DNA of 64,000 nt. Source: an uncultured Lachnospiraceae bacterium. GTDB taxonomy: Bacteria > Bacillota > Clostridia > Lachnospirales > Lachnospiraceae. Position numbers and translations under genes: made by a program. The number at the start of each line of letters is the position of its first letter. Position 1 is the stretch's first letter. The stretch is taken from positions 1 through 64,000 of the forward strand of contig CATBDC010000013.1 of the NCBI GenBank assembly GCA_949502235.1. The letters are read 5' to 3'. Below are positions 45,335 through 52,363 of this stretch, one piece after another. Below the pieces are notes generated by a model. The model did no database searches, was not told the DNA's origin, and saw only the letters and a list, made by a program, of their open reading frames with translations.

Positions 45335-45369
45335 AGCCGCATCCCTCCTTTTCTACATATTTTCTGTTT

Positions 45370-45678
45370 TTAGACAAGCTCAGCAATAACTGCCGATATT
45401 ACTTCGCTTTCTTTTGCTCTTGCCTGTTCCTTCAAGACCGAAATTTCACTTTCTACTCCTGCAAGAGCATCCTGTATGGATTTTTCCCCAGCCTGTTTCT
45501 CCATATCAAGGGCTGCCTGTGCCTTGTTCTTTGCATCAGTTTCCGACTGTTTTTTTAGACTGTCAGCCTCCTGCCTGGCATCCTCCAGAATAGCAGCACA
45601 CTTCTCGTCAGCTTCCTTTAGAATTCTTTCAGCTTCACTTTCTGTCTCCTTGATAGTCTTGATGGTTTCCTCTACCAT
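45370..45678 (-). CDS. ntpH: V-type ATP synthase peripheral-stalk subunit H/G
   Basis: A 102-residue coiled-coil protein, first gene of the operon: MVEETIKTIKETESEAERIL, followed by EARQEADSLKKQSETD-like heptads and a short C-terminal hydrophobic SEVISAVIAELV. It is the partner of subunit E in the stator. The ATG has AAAGGTGGTG upstream. Confidence 0.85.
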   Translation of the reverse strand: MVEETIKTIKETESEAERILKEADEKCAAILEDARQEADSLKKQSETDAKNKAQAALDMEKQAGEKSIQDALAGVESEISVLKEQARAKESEVISAVIAELV

Positions 45679-45714
45679 TCCTTCACCACCTTTCTTTCAG
45701 TTCCTACTTTACAA

Positions 45715-45743
45715 ATTATAAACTTTTTTTACTGGAAAGTCTA
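45715..45743 (-). promoter_or_regulatory. Promoter of the V-ATPase operon
   Basis: Minus strand TAGACT (45738-45743), 17-base spacer with an A-tract, consensus TATAAT (45715-45720), 37 bases before ntpH. Confidence 0.7.
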
Positions 45744-45830
45744 GAAATTTATGGTTTTTTCATATTATATATCATATGTCGTTAAATTATTTCCTCTTTT
45801 ATTATCAAATCTCGCCAAAATCCCCCTGTT

Positions 45831-46322
45831 TTACCATGAAAGCCGGTGAAGCTGCCCTGTAAGGTTCATGCCCGAAAACTGATTCTGCCTTAATGCCTCA
45901 TAAAGGACAATGGATACAGAATTGCTTAAATTTAAGGAGCGGATATCGCCTGACATGGGTATCCTGATACATTCTTCCTTATGCTGCACTAAAATTTCCT
46001 CCGGTATTCCCGCACTTTCCTTTCCAAACATAATATATGCGTCCGGTTCATAGCTCACCTCTGTGTAAATCTTCGGCGCCTTTGTGGTGGCCATGTAAAT
46101 CTTTGCTTTGGGATTTCGTTTTAAAAAATCCTCATAGTCAATATATGTTGTTACATCCAGCTTATACCAGTAATCCATTCCCGCCCGTTTAAGACTCTTT
46201 TCATCCAGACGGAAGCCCAGCGGCTCGATAAGATGCAGCCTTGCGCCTGCCGCCACGCAGGTGCGGCCGATGTTTCCAGTGTTGGCCGGGATCTCCGGCT
46301 CGTGTAAGACGATGTTAAGCAT
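45831..46322 (-). CDS. trmL: tRNA (cytidine34-2'-O)-methyltransferase
   Basis: A 163-residue SPOUT-class enzyme that methylates the wobble base of certain leucine tRNAs. Seen: MLNIVLHEPEIPANTGNIGRTC, the knot motifs MFGKESAGIPEEIL and IPMSGDIRSLNLSNSVSIVLYE. Length is standard. The ATG follows GGGGGAGG. It lies between the V-ATPase promoter and rpoN and is probably a single-gene unit. Confidence 0.94.
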   Translation of the reverse strand: MLNIVLHEPEIPANTGNIGRTCVAAGARLHLIEPLGFRLDEKSLKRAGMDYWYKLDVTTYIDYEDFLKRNPKAKIYMATTKAPKIYTEVSYEPDAYIMFGKESAGIPEEILVQHKEECIRIPMSGDIRSLNLSNSVSIVLYEALRQNQFSGMNLTGQLHRLSW

Positions 46323-46346
46323 GGTGTTTTCCTCCCCCTTGATCTA

Positions 46347-46374
46347 AAAGGACTGTCCTTTCGGGCAGTCCTTT
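46347..46374 (-). terminator. Terminator after rpoN
   Basis: AAAGGACTG and CAGTCCTTT form a nine-base stem; on the minus strand it continues into TTTTAGATC. It separates rpoN from trmL. Confidence 0.7.
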
Positions 46375-46485
46375 CGCTCCATCACTTTCCTGACCTGTAT
46401 TTATCATATAAAGCATCCTCTGTTCCGTCAAGATTTTTTTCATTTGCATATTGTACAAATTTTTGATGAAAACGGCATGCTCTCT

Positions 46486-47763
46486 TTAAAAAGCACGTCG
46501 TTCGAAGCTTCCCTTAATCCCCATTTCCTCTCTGTACTTTGCAACAGCGCGTCTGGAAAGCCTGATATCCTCCTCCTTAAGAAGGTTCACAAGCATCTGG
46601 TCGCTGTAAGGCTTCCTGCTGTCTTCTGATGCAATAAATTTTTTTAAATATTGTTTTACAAGCATAGGCGTAATATTTCCTTCTTCCTGCCGTGAAACCG
46701 GAGCCGTAAAAAGATTTTTAATAAGGGTACTTCCATTTGGATACTGAAGATATTTTCCCTTAAGCGCCCTGCTGACTGTTGATGTATGAATACCGGCAAT
46801 GTCCGCAACCTCTGTCATCGTCATCGGCGCCAGAGGCTTTCTCCCCTCCAGAAACTCTTTCTGTTTCTCCATAATAATGTTTGAAACAGCCAGAATCGTC
46901 TTTCTGCGCTGTTCAATACTTTGAAAGATAAAATTAACCCTTGCAAGCCTGTCCCGGAAATATTCCGTAAGCTCTTCGTCCTTAGAGCTGTTCATCATCT
47001 TTATATAGTAATCATTCAAATGATAGTTTTCAATCCAGTTGTCATTCAGTACAGCTGTCCACTCTCCATCTTCCTTTTTAAAAATAATATCCGGAATAAT
47101 ATAGCTGCTGTTCCCTGTATGAAACCCCGAAAGCGGACGGGGATTCAGATGTGAAATGATTTCGATACTTTTCCGGACTTCCACCGTAGGTACATGCAGG
47201 CTCCTGGAAATATTACTTATTTTCCCATCTGCAATATCCTGAAGGTGAGAGCAAACCATACACGTCAGAATTTCCGAATTCATATCCAGTGCATCCAGCT
47301 GGCAGAGCAGACATTCCTGAATATTTGCTGAAAAAACTCCATAAGGCTCCAGCCCTTTTAATACACTTAATGACTGATGCACCATTCTTTCAGGCACATG
47401 CAGCTTCTGGCTCACCTCCTCTGGCGGCATTGTGAAAAATCCGCTGTCGTCAAGGCATCCTGTCAGGTAAGAAAACAGCTGCCACTCCTGCCTGGAATAC
47501 AGCTTCATATCCAGCTGTGAAAGGATATAATCGCTGATAACATTCTCCTGGGGCGCCCGAAGTTCCTTTGTACGCCCATTTTCCTCTCTGGCAAAAATAT
47601 TTTCCCCAACAGATTTTTCATTGTGATCCATAAGTGGATTTTCCAGGTATTCATTTTTCATAAGCTGATTCAGTTCCATATTGTCCATTGAAAGAATTTC
47701 CAATGACTGAATCTGTGACTGGGAAAGCTGTTGGCGCTGTTGGATTTCCAGGTTCATGTCCAT
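46486..47763 (-). CDS. rpoN: RNA polymerase sigma-54 factor
   Basis: A 425-residue sigma-54. Region I is Gln/Leu-rich (QRQQLSQSQIQSLEILSMDNMELNQLM). The central core-binding part follows, then the helix-turn-helix (MTEVADIAGIHTSTVSRALKGKYLQYP) and the RpoN box RRAVAKYREEMGI. It directs transcription from -24/-12 promoters and needs AAA+ activators, none of which is in this window. The ATG at 47763 has GGAGG upstream. It has a strong sigma-A-type promoter and lies beside two matching palindromes. Confidence 0.95.
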   Translation of the reverse strand: MDMNLEIQQRQQLSQSQIQSLEILSMDNMELNQLMKNEYLENPLMDHNEKSVGENIFAREENGRTKELRAPQENVISDYILSQLDMKLYSRQEWQLFSYLTGCLDDSGFFTMPPEEVSQKLHVPERMVHQSLSVLKGLEPYGVFSANIQECLLCQLDALDMNSEILTCMVCSHLQDIADGKISNISRSLHVPTVEVRKSIEIISHLNPRPLSGFHTGNSSYIIPDIIFKKEDGEWTAVLNDNWIENYHLNDYYIKMMNSSKDEELTEYFRDRLARVNFIFQSIEQRRKTILAVSNIIMEKQKEFLEGRKPLAPMTMTEVADIAGIHTSTVSRALKGKYLQYPNGSTLIKNLFTAPVSRQEEGNITPMLVKQYLKKFIASEDSRKPYSDQMLVNLLKEEDIRLSRRAVAKYREEMGIKGSFERRAF

Positions 47764-47825
47764 AATATGTATACCTCCGGCCCTGTCATCAGAAAAGTCG
47801 TCAAGGAGGCCATTTCCCCAAAAAA

Positions 47826-47845
47826 CATTAAAGTAGACTTTAATG
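47826..47845. promoter_or_regulatory. Operator-like palindrome 1 (rpoN leader)
   Basis: CATTAAAG-TAGA-CTTTAATG is an inverted repeat located about 40 bases downstream of the predicted rpoN transcription start. Its core matches palindrome 2 at 47946-47973. Confidence 0.6.
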
Positions 47846-47887
47846 GATAGATTTTCAGTCGAAAATATGCTCTTCTTTTATGAATAT

Positions 47888-47915
47888 ATTATATGATTTT
47901 GTCTCAATATGTCAA
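47888..47915 (-). promoter_or_regulatory. rpoN promoter
   Basis: Minus strand TTGACA (47910-47915), 16-base spacer, consensus TATAAT (47888-47893). Confidence 0.75.
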
Positions 47916-47945
47916 TATTTTTCTCGAAATATGCAACACTTCAGG

Positions 47946-47973
47946 TTTCCAATAAAGTCTGCTTTATTGGAAA
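47946..47973. promoter_or_regulatory. Operator-like palindrome 2 (between rpoN and glycosyltransferase)
   Basis: TTTCCAATAAAG-TCTG-CTTTATTGGAAA has 12-bp perfect arms. The core AATAAAGTCTGCTTTATT resembles palindrome 1 (ATTAAAGTAGACTTTAAT). It lies upstream of the rpoN -35 and 50 bases before the glycosyltransferase ATG, so one factor could control both. Confidence 0.6.
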
Positions 47974-48023
47974 GTTTAATTCAAAACTCTTCGTAAATTC
48001 AGGCTTTGAAAGGAATGAAGACA

Positions 48024-49130
48024 ATGCTGCAATTAAAACAGGGAAGTTTAACAGATATTTTTAATACATACTCCAGAGTGGTGCTGTTCGGAGCAGGTTC
48101 TGTAACCAATATCATGTTCGAGGCTTATAAGGAGCTGGGATTTGAAAAGAAAGTAGACTACATTATTGATAACGATCCGAATAAAGACGGATACATAATA
48201 CAGGTTAATAAAAAAGAGATTCATCTGGTTTCTATTAAAAGCTTTTGTCACCTGCACTATAAGAATTATGCTTTGATTATTATGCCGGTCTTTTTCCTGG
48301 ATATCGTTAAACAAATCGATGTCCTTGAGCCATTTAGCAATGTTCCGGCTTACACTTATCCATTTCTCATGAATGCAGACAGCAGTATAGATTATCAAAT
48401 CAGGCACACCCGGGAAATGAAAATCCCCAAGATGATCCATTATTGCTGGTTTGGAGAAAATCCCCTGCCTGATAAATATAAGAAAAATATTGAATCATGG
48501 AAAAAATATTGCCCCGATTATGATATTATCGAATGGAATGAGACAAATTATGATATAAAGAAAAATAAATTCATGTATCAGGCATATAAGAAAAAGCGGT
48601 GGGAATACGTCTCGGATTATGCCCGAAAGGATATTATATATCATTATGGCGGAATCTATTTTGATACAGATGTTGAAGTCATAAAGCCTTTAGATGATTT
48701 GTTATATAATGATTCTTTTATGTGTATAGACGATATTGCAAATATTGCTACGGGGGCAGGCTTTGGTGCAACGAAACAAAATGGACTGATAAAAGAATTC
48801 CGGGATGATTATGATAGATTTTCGTTTGTGGATGACAGCGGAACGATTATAGGAAAAGCGTGCGGTAACTACGAAACCCCCTTGATGGTTAAACATGGCT
48901 ACAGGCCGGAGAATACATTTCAGCTTAGAGATGGAAATGCGATATTCCCGCGAGAGGTGTTATGTCCGATTAGCTGGATGGGGCTGCCAGACAGGTATAC
49001 AGAAAATACATTGACAGTACATAAGTATGATGAACTGCTTATTGATATTTATGGCAAAAAGAATGCAGACATCAAACGGCGGGAAATAGAAGAACTGATA
49101 AGGCGGGCAGAAAAGGGACGCAGCGAATAG
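48024..49130 (+). CDS. Glycosyltransferase with DXD sugar-transferase domain (GT32-like)
   Basis: A 368-residue protein. The N-terminal ~115 residues have a nucleotide-binding look (RVVLFGAGSVTNIMFEAYKELG, then DYIIDNDPNKDG). The C-terminal part is a capsule/OCH1-type transferase: KIPKMIHYCWFGENPLPDKYKKNIESWKKYCPDYDIIEWN, and the metal-binding DXD in YHYGGIYFDTDVEVIKPLDD. It probably adds a sugar to a surface polysaccharide or glycoconjugate. ATG 48024 is nine bases after AAAGGA; the track start 48006 is a TTG without a site. A single gene ending at a hairpin. Confidence 0.85.
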   Translation: MLQLKQGSLTDIFNTYSRVVLFGAGSVTNIMFEAYKELGFEKKVDYIIDNDPNKDGYIIQVNKKEIHLVSIKSFCHLHYKNYALIIMPVFFLDIVKQIDVLEPFSNVPAYTYPFLMNADSSIDYQIRHTREMKIPKMIHYCWFGENPLPDKYKKNIESWKKYCPDYDIIEWNETNYDIKKNKFMYQAYKKKRWEYVSDYARKDIIYHYGGIYFDTDVEVIKPLDDLLYNDSFMCIDDIANIATGAGFGATKQNGLIKEFRDDYDRFSFVDDSGTIIGKACGNYETPLMVKHGYRPENTFQLRDGNAIFPREVLCPISWMGLPDRYTENTLTVHKYDELLIDIYGKKNADIKRREIEELIRRAEKGRSE

Positions 49131-49186
49131 ATTCAGAGTGCTTACGAAAAACCTTATGTCTGCAATAGGAATCTTCTACATATATT

Positions 49187-49220
49187 GAGACGCTGAAAGT
49201 TATAAGTCCCTCAGCGTCTC
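49187..49220 (+). terminator. Terminator of the glycosyltransferase gene
   Basis: GAGACGCTGA pairs with TCAGCGTCTC around a 14-base loop, 57 bases after the stop, followed by CCTTAATAACTT. Confidence 0.75.
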
Positions 49221-49247
49221 CCTTAATAACTTAATTAATTATAAAAA

Positions 49248-49691
49248 CTATCCTTTTACACGATAAATCATATTATTGGTATTGCCCTCTGCTCCGACAG
49301 CACCTAGATCAACTAAAATCTGCATATACCTCCATGCAGTAGTTCTTGATTTTTTAGATATTGCCATCACTTCCTGAATAGTAATCTCATCTTTCTTTGT
49401 CAATTCTCCAATAACTAACTTTAATTTTCTAAAGTCCTTTGGTTTCAAAACTTGTTTCATACTTGTTTCAAAACTTGTTTTGGTTTTCTCTGTACCTTCT
49501 TGCATATTTAAAAATGCCGGATGAATAGGAATCCTTATTCTCATAGCCCTTCTATCTTCATCTGTAAAAAATCCCGCTCGTGGTGGACCGTTTTTCTGCA
49601 GCTCTCCTTGTATCGTAGGAATACCTGATGAATGCCCCTCCGACAAATCTAATTCTTTCAAAAACTCTCCCAACCTTCTATTGCGGTAATA
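49248..49691 (-). pseudogene. C-terminal remnant of an AlbA/ATP-binding (COG2865-type) protein
   Basis: About 147 codons remain: YRNRRLGEFLKELDLSEGHSSGIPTIQ, then TDEDRRAMRIRIPIHPAF and a winged-helix end (ITIQEVMAISKKSRTTAWRYMQIL). This is the tail of the AlbA-domain 'putative DNA-binding/ATP-binding' proteins, normally some 450-500 residues. The N-terminal two thirds are missing; an in-frame TGA precedes YYRNRR, and immediately upstream is a piece of an unrelated methyltransferase. The track's start (49673) is an internal codon. Probably non-functional. Confidence 0.75.
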
Positions 49692-49967
49692 TCAGGAACC
49701 AAACCTTTTCCCTTCAGCTAGTTCCTCTGGTGAAATCAGAGAAAAAAGCTCTTCCCTTGTTATCATTCCTTTTTCATACAGATAATAGCTCTCTAGCTTT
49801 CCTTCTTCTTTCAAATAATAATATGCAATTCGTGTTTCTATTGTCCTTGATGCATGTATATTCATTTCCACATGTGCTATGGGTTGGTATCCGCTTTGTA
49901 TGAATCCTTCAGAAAGTCCTCCGGCACCAGCAAAGAGAGCAATATAACTTAAACCGTTACTATTCAT
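49692..49967 (-). pseudogene. N-terminal remnant of a DNA (cytosine-5) methyltransferase
   Basis: A 91-residue fragment starting MNSNGLSYIALFAGAGGLSEGF, which contains motif I (SAM-binding F-A-G-A-G-G) and HVEMNIHASRTIETRIAYYYLKEEG, then stops at TGA after KRFGS. Full enzymes exceed 350 residues, and the catalytic Pro-Cys motif IV is absent. Together with the AlbA-type tail joined at the stop codon it marks the deleted remains of a restriction-modification or defence locus. Confidence 0.8.
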
Positions 49968-50399
49968 AATTATCCTACCTAACCATCTCATATTTGCTGT
50001 ACCATTTTCTTTACTTCATATTATCATTATGTATTTTTCTCTTTACCTCTTCTAACCTGGTAAATTCCATAATATCACCTATGTTACATTCCAATTCGGC
50101 ACAGATTTTCTCTAATATTGATATCGCAACCATTTCCTCATTTGTCATCTTCGCCATGGTACTGCTACTGATTTTCACACTCTTACGCAGCTCACTTTTA
50201 TTTATTTTTTTGTCAAGTATGAAACCAGATAAGGATAAAACTAAAATTGTACATGAAAATAATGAACAAAGATATCCTTTTCGGATGTAAAAATAGATAT
50301 TCACTATACAAGAGGATTGTCATGAGGTCAGTGTCCACAGAAATAGCGAGCATCGGATTGCAATAGCCACAATCCCAAGAAAAAAGCTTCGGAAAAATG

Positions 50400-50429
50400 T
50401 TACAAGAATATCGGATAGTATGCTATAAT
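50400..50429 (+). promoter_or_regulatory. Toxin mRNA promoter
   Basis: TTACAA (50400-50405), 18-base spacer, extended -10 TGCTATAAT with TATAAT at 50424-50429. Predicted start near 50436, about 39 bases before the toxin ATG. Confidence 0.7.
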
Positions 50430-50474
50430 CTATGTGTTGCTCACCGATACCCGCAACAGGGAGGAGGTGTTCAC

Positions 50475-50573
50475 ATGGAGTTATTTGCATCCTTTTTAAT
50501 CGCCGTTATGGCTGGTGTAACTTGCCACTACATCATCAAATGGTTAGACGGTGACGACAAGAGCAACAGATAG
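50475..50573 (+). CDS. Fst-like small membrane toxin (type I TA)
   Basis: A 32-residue peptide, MELFASFLIAVMAGVTC..., with one membrane helix (about residues 3-21) and a charged tail IIKWLDGDDKSNR. Size, single helix and acidic C-terminus match the Fst/par family (pAD1 Fst ends in LDEEDDSRK). The ATG has a strong GGAGGAGG site. By family knowledge such peptides insert in the membrane and stop growth when the antisense RNA is lost. It is too short for the ORF track. Its message ends at the shared hairpin 50610-50647. Confidence 0.82.
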   Translation: MELFASFLIAVMAGVTCHYIIKWLDGDDKSNR

Positions 50574-50604
50574 CCTAGCGGGTGCTTTGCCGCTATAAAA
50601 AGAA

Positions 50605-50687
50605 AAGAAGAATCCCCGGACTGTGGTGCAACACAATCCGGGGATTCATTCTTTGTTCACATGGAACTTTTGCATCTCTTTTGCCTA
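50605..50687 (-). ncRNA. Antisense antitoxin RNA (RNA II-like), about 80 nt
   Basis: A strong minus-strand promoter (TTGAAT 50716-50721, 17-base spacer, TATAAT 50693-50698) starts a short transcript. Its 5' part is complementary to GTTCACATGGA and TTTGCATC, the toxin ribosome-site/start region, because the plus strand repeats that region at 50655-50684. It ends at the same hairpin as the toxin mRNA. This is the convergent layout of the par/Fst antitoxin RNAs. Confidence 0.75.
50610..50647. terminator. Bidirectional terminator shared by toxin and antitoxin RNAs
   Basis: GAATCCCCGGA pairs with TCCGGGGATTC, with an inner TGTG/CACA stem. T-rich tracts follow on both strands (CATTCTTTG on plus; TTCTTTTCTTTTT on minus). 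Confidence 0.85.
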
Positions 50688-50802
50688 ATGGCATTATAGC
50701 ATATGCAGAAAAGTTATTCAATATGCTTTTGTTTAAAAAATTTATCCTTATCTGGTATCGGTCAATCATTAATTTCCATAAATTATTGTATGAAACTGCC
50801 AT

Positions 50803-51091
50803 AATATCCTCCGTACTAATAGCAAAATTCATCTTCCATTCACATTACATTATAAATATTTTTCTCTACTTTGTAAAATATTTTATTCGATTTCTCAAAT
50901 CTTCCTCTGAATTACTTTCCAATTCAACCTAAATTGTTTCGATCTTTAGCGTATATACATTAATATGTAGGTGGATAACTTATAGTTTTCTTCTATACCT
51001 TATATCTTTCATTATATTTTTCAATTATCCAGAATCCCCCGCAAATGTTATGATAGATTACAACAGCAACAACACAAGGAGGAACCATTTT
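50803..51091. other. A/T-rich intergenic stretch upstream of the double-cubane reductase gene
   Basis: This covers the former upstream region of the XRE gene and the leader of the next gene. It is low in GC, with no ORF that has a ribosome site. A TATGTAGG/TATAG-type -10 may exist near 50955-50985, but I see no convincing promoter pair. Confidence 0.4.
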
Positions 51092-52243
51092 ATGGAAATT
51101 ATTAAAGATTTACCAGAAGTATTTGAGGAATTTGCCGAGCAGCGCAAGAATTCCTTTCTGGGTGTAAAGAAGTTAAAGGATGCCGGCGTACCGGTTATCG
51201 GCTCCTACTGCACCTATTTCCCGCAGGAAATCGCGACAGCTATGGGAGCCGCATCCGTAAGCCTCTGCTCCACATCAGACGAGACAATCGCGGTTGCGGA
51301 AAAAGATCTTCCAAAGAATCTGTGCCCGCTCATTAAATCCAGCTATGGATTTGCAATCACGGACAAATGTCCTTTCTTTTATTTTTCTGATGTGGTAGTC
51401 GGCGAGACAACCTGTGACGGAAAGAAGAAGATGTATGAATATATGTCAGAATTTAAGGATGTATATATCATGGAGCTTCCAAACACCCAGCGGGAGGATG
51501 CTCTCATACTGTGGAAGAATGAAATTATCCGGTTTAAAGAGTATTTAGAGAAAAAATTTGACATTACCATAACAGAAGACGCTATACGGGAAGCAATTAA
51601 AATCAACAACGATGTAAGACGTTCCCTCAAAAATATGTATGAGGTCATGAAAAATGACCCCGCGCCGATTAAGGGTCAGAATCTTTTCAAGGTTTTCTAT
51701 GGCAGCACCTTTAAGTTTGATAAAAAGGCAATTCCAGCCGAGGTTGATGCTCTTGTAGCAAAGATTAACCAGGAATACGCAGAAGGCAAGATGGAAGAAA
51801 AGAAGCCCCGTATCCTGATTACCGGATGTCCTATCGGCGGAGCTACGGAAAAGGTAATCCGAGCGGTAGAGGATAACGGCGGCATTGTTGTTACATACGA
51901 AAGCTGCTCCGGCGCGAAATCCATCGATAAGCTTGTGGATGAGGATAATCCGGATGTATATGACGCACTTGCAAGACGTTACTTAAATATCGGATGCTCC
52001 GTCATGACCCCGAATCCCAACCGTCTTGAGCTCCTCGGGAGACTGATTGACGAGTATAAGGTAGACGGCGTTGTAGAGATGACACTCCAGGCCTGCCATA
52101 CGTATAATGTGGAGACACGGGCAATACGAAAATTTGTGAATGAAGAAAAGAATATTCCATATATCAGCGTGGAAACCGACTACTCACAGGCAGATGTAGG
52201 ACAGCTCAATACACGGATCGCGGCATTTATTGAGATGCTGTAA
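51092..52243 (+). CDS. Double-cubane-cluster anaerobic reductase (2-hydroxyacyl-CoA dehydratase family)
   Basis: A 383-residue protein of the family that includes 2-hydroxyacyl-CoA dehydratases, benzoyl-CoA reductases and the double-cubane cluster proteins (DCCP), which perform ATP-driven low-potential reductions. Seen: GVPVIGSYCTYFPQEIATAMGAASVSLCSTSD, cluster-ligand Cys in KNLCPLIKSSYGFAITDKCPFFYFSD, ETTCDGKKKMYEYM, GCPIGGATEKVIRAVEDNGG and VEMTLQACHTYNVETRAIRKF. By length and single-subunit layout it is the DCCP type. Its usual activator ATPase is not beside it. The ATG at 51092 follows AAGGAGG. Confidence 0.9.
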   Translation: MEIIKDLPEVFEEFAEQRKNSFLGVKKLKDAGVPVIGSYCTYFPQEIATAMGAASVSLCSTSDETIAVAEKDLPKNLCPLIKSSYGFAITDKCPFFYFSDVVVGETTCDGKKKMYEYMSEFKDVYIMELPNTQREDALILWKNEIIRFKEYLEKKFDITITEDAIREAIKINNDVRRSLKNMYEVMKNDPAPIKGQNLFKVFYGSTFKFDKKAIPAEVDALVAKINQEYAEGKMEEKKPRILITGCPIGGATEKVIRAVEDNGGIVVTYESCSGAKSIDKLVDEDNPDVYDALARRYLNIGCSVMTPNPNRLELLGRLIDEYKVDGVVEMTLQACHTYNVETRAIRKFVNEEKNIPYISVETDYSQADVGQLNTRIAAFIEML

Positions 52244-52257
52244 CCCTCCGGGTATTC

Positions 52258-52363
52258 TTGGGGACAGGGTAAATGCAAATCGGGGACGGAGTAAAATTCA
52301 TTTTACTCCGTCCCCGATTTGCATTTACCCTGTCCCCGATTAAAAAAAACCTGTCCCCAAGAG
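52258..52363. repeat. GGGGACAGG-family palindrome at the end of the 524-aa gene
   Basis: TTGGGGACAGGGTAAATGCA... pairs with its complement through ...TTTACCCTGTCCCC around the centre GTAAAATTCATTTTAC, followed by a third CCTGTCCCCAA. The last part lies inside the 3' end of the next gene. Confidence 0.85.

Larger units (their letters stand above)
50469..50684 (+). repeat. Direct repeat pair DR1 (50469-50496) and DR2 (50655-50684)
   Basis: GTTCACATGGA(GTTA)TTTGCATCC at the toxin start recurs as GTTCACATGGA(ACT)TTTGCATCT beyond the terminator. In the pAD1 par locus the equivalent DRa/DRb repeats are what let antitoxin and toxin RNAs, transcribed toward each other, pair away from the terminator. 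The second copy has no open frame, so its conservation is best explained by RNA pairing. Confidence 0.8.
50217..50760. mobile_element. 544-bp MITE-like element carrying a type I toxin-antitoxin module
   Basis: Inverted ends share ACCAGATAAGGATAAA (at 50224-50239 and, inverted, 50741-50756); the extreme outer bases differ. It is flanked by GTCAA at 50212-50216 and 50761-50765 (5-bp target duplication) and inserted inside an XRE gene. It encodes no transposase. The interior holds, in order, the toxin promoter, the 32-aa ORF, a bidirectional terminator, a repeat of the toxin start region, and an antisense promoter. Confidence 0.85.
50011..50802 (-). pseudogene. XRE-family regulator split by a 544-bp element
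   Basis: The start MAVSYNNLWKLMID (ATG at 50802, GGAGG upstream) and the rest KKINKSELRKSVKISSSTMAKM...LECNIGDIMEF (to the stop at 50011) together make a complete Cro/CI-type helix-turn-helix protein of about 80 residues. The two parts are separated by bases 50217-50760, an insertion flanked by 5-bp direct repeats GTCAA. Removing the element and one repeat restores the frame exactly (ATG-ATT-GAC-AAA-AAA-ATA). The track's ORFs 50011-50304 and 50593-50832 are the two halves with spurious ends. Confidence 0.88.

Noticed and set aside
47826-47973. Palindromes as sigma-54 (-24/-12) promoters
   Set aside because: They do not contain the TGGCAC-N5-TTGC pattern; a sigma-A-type promoter is present instead.
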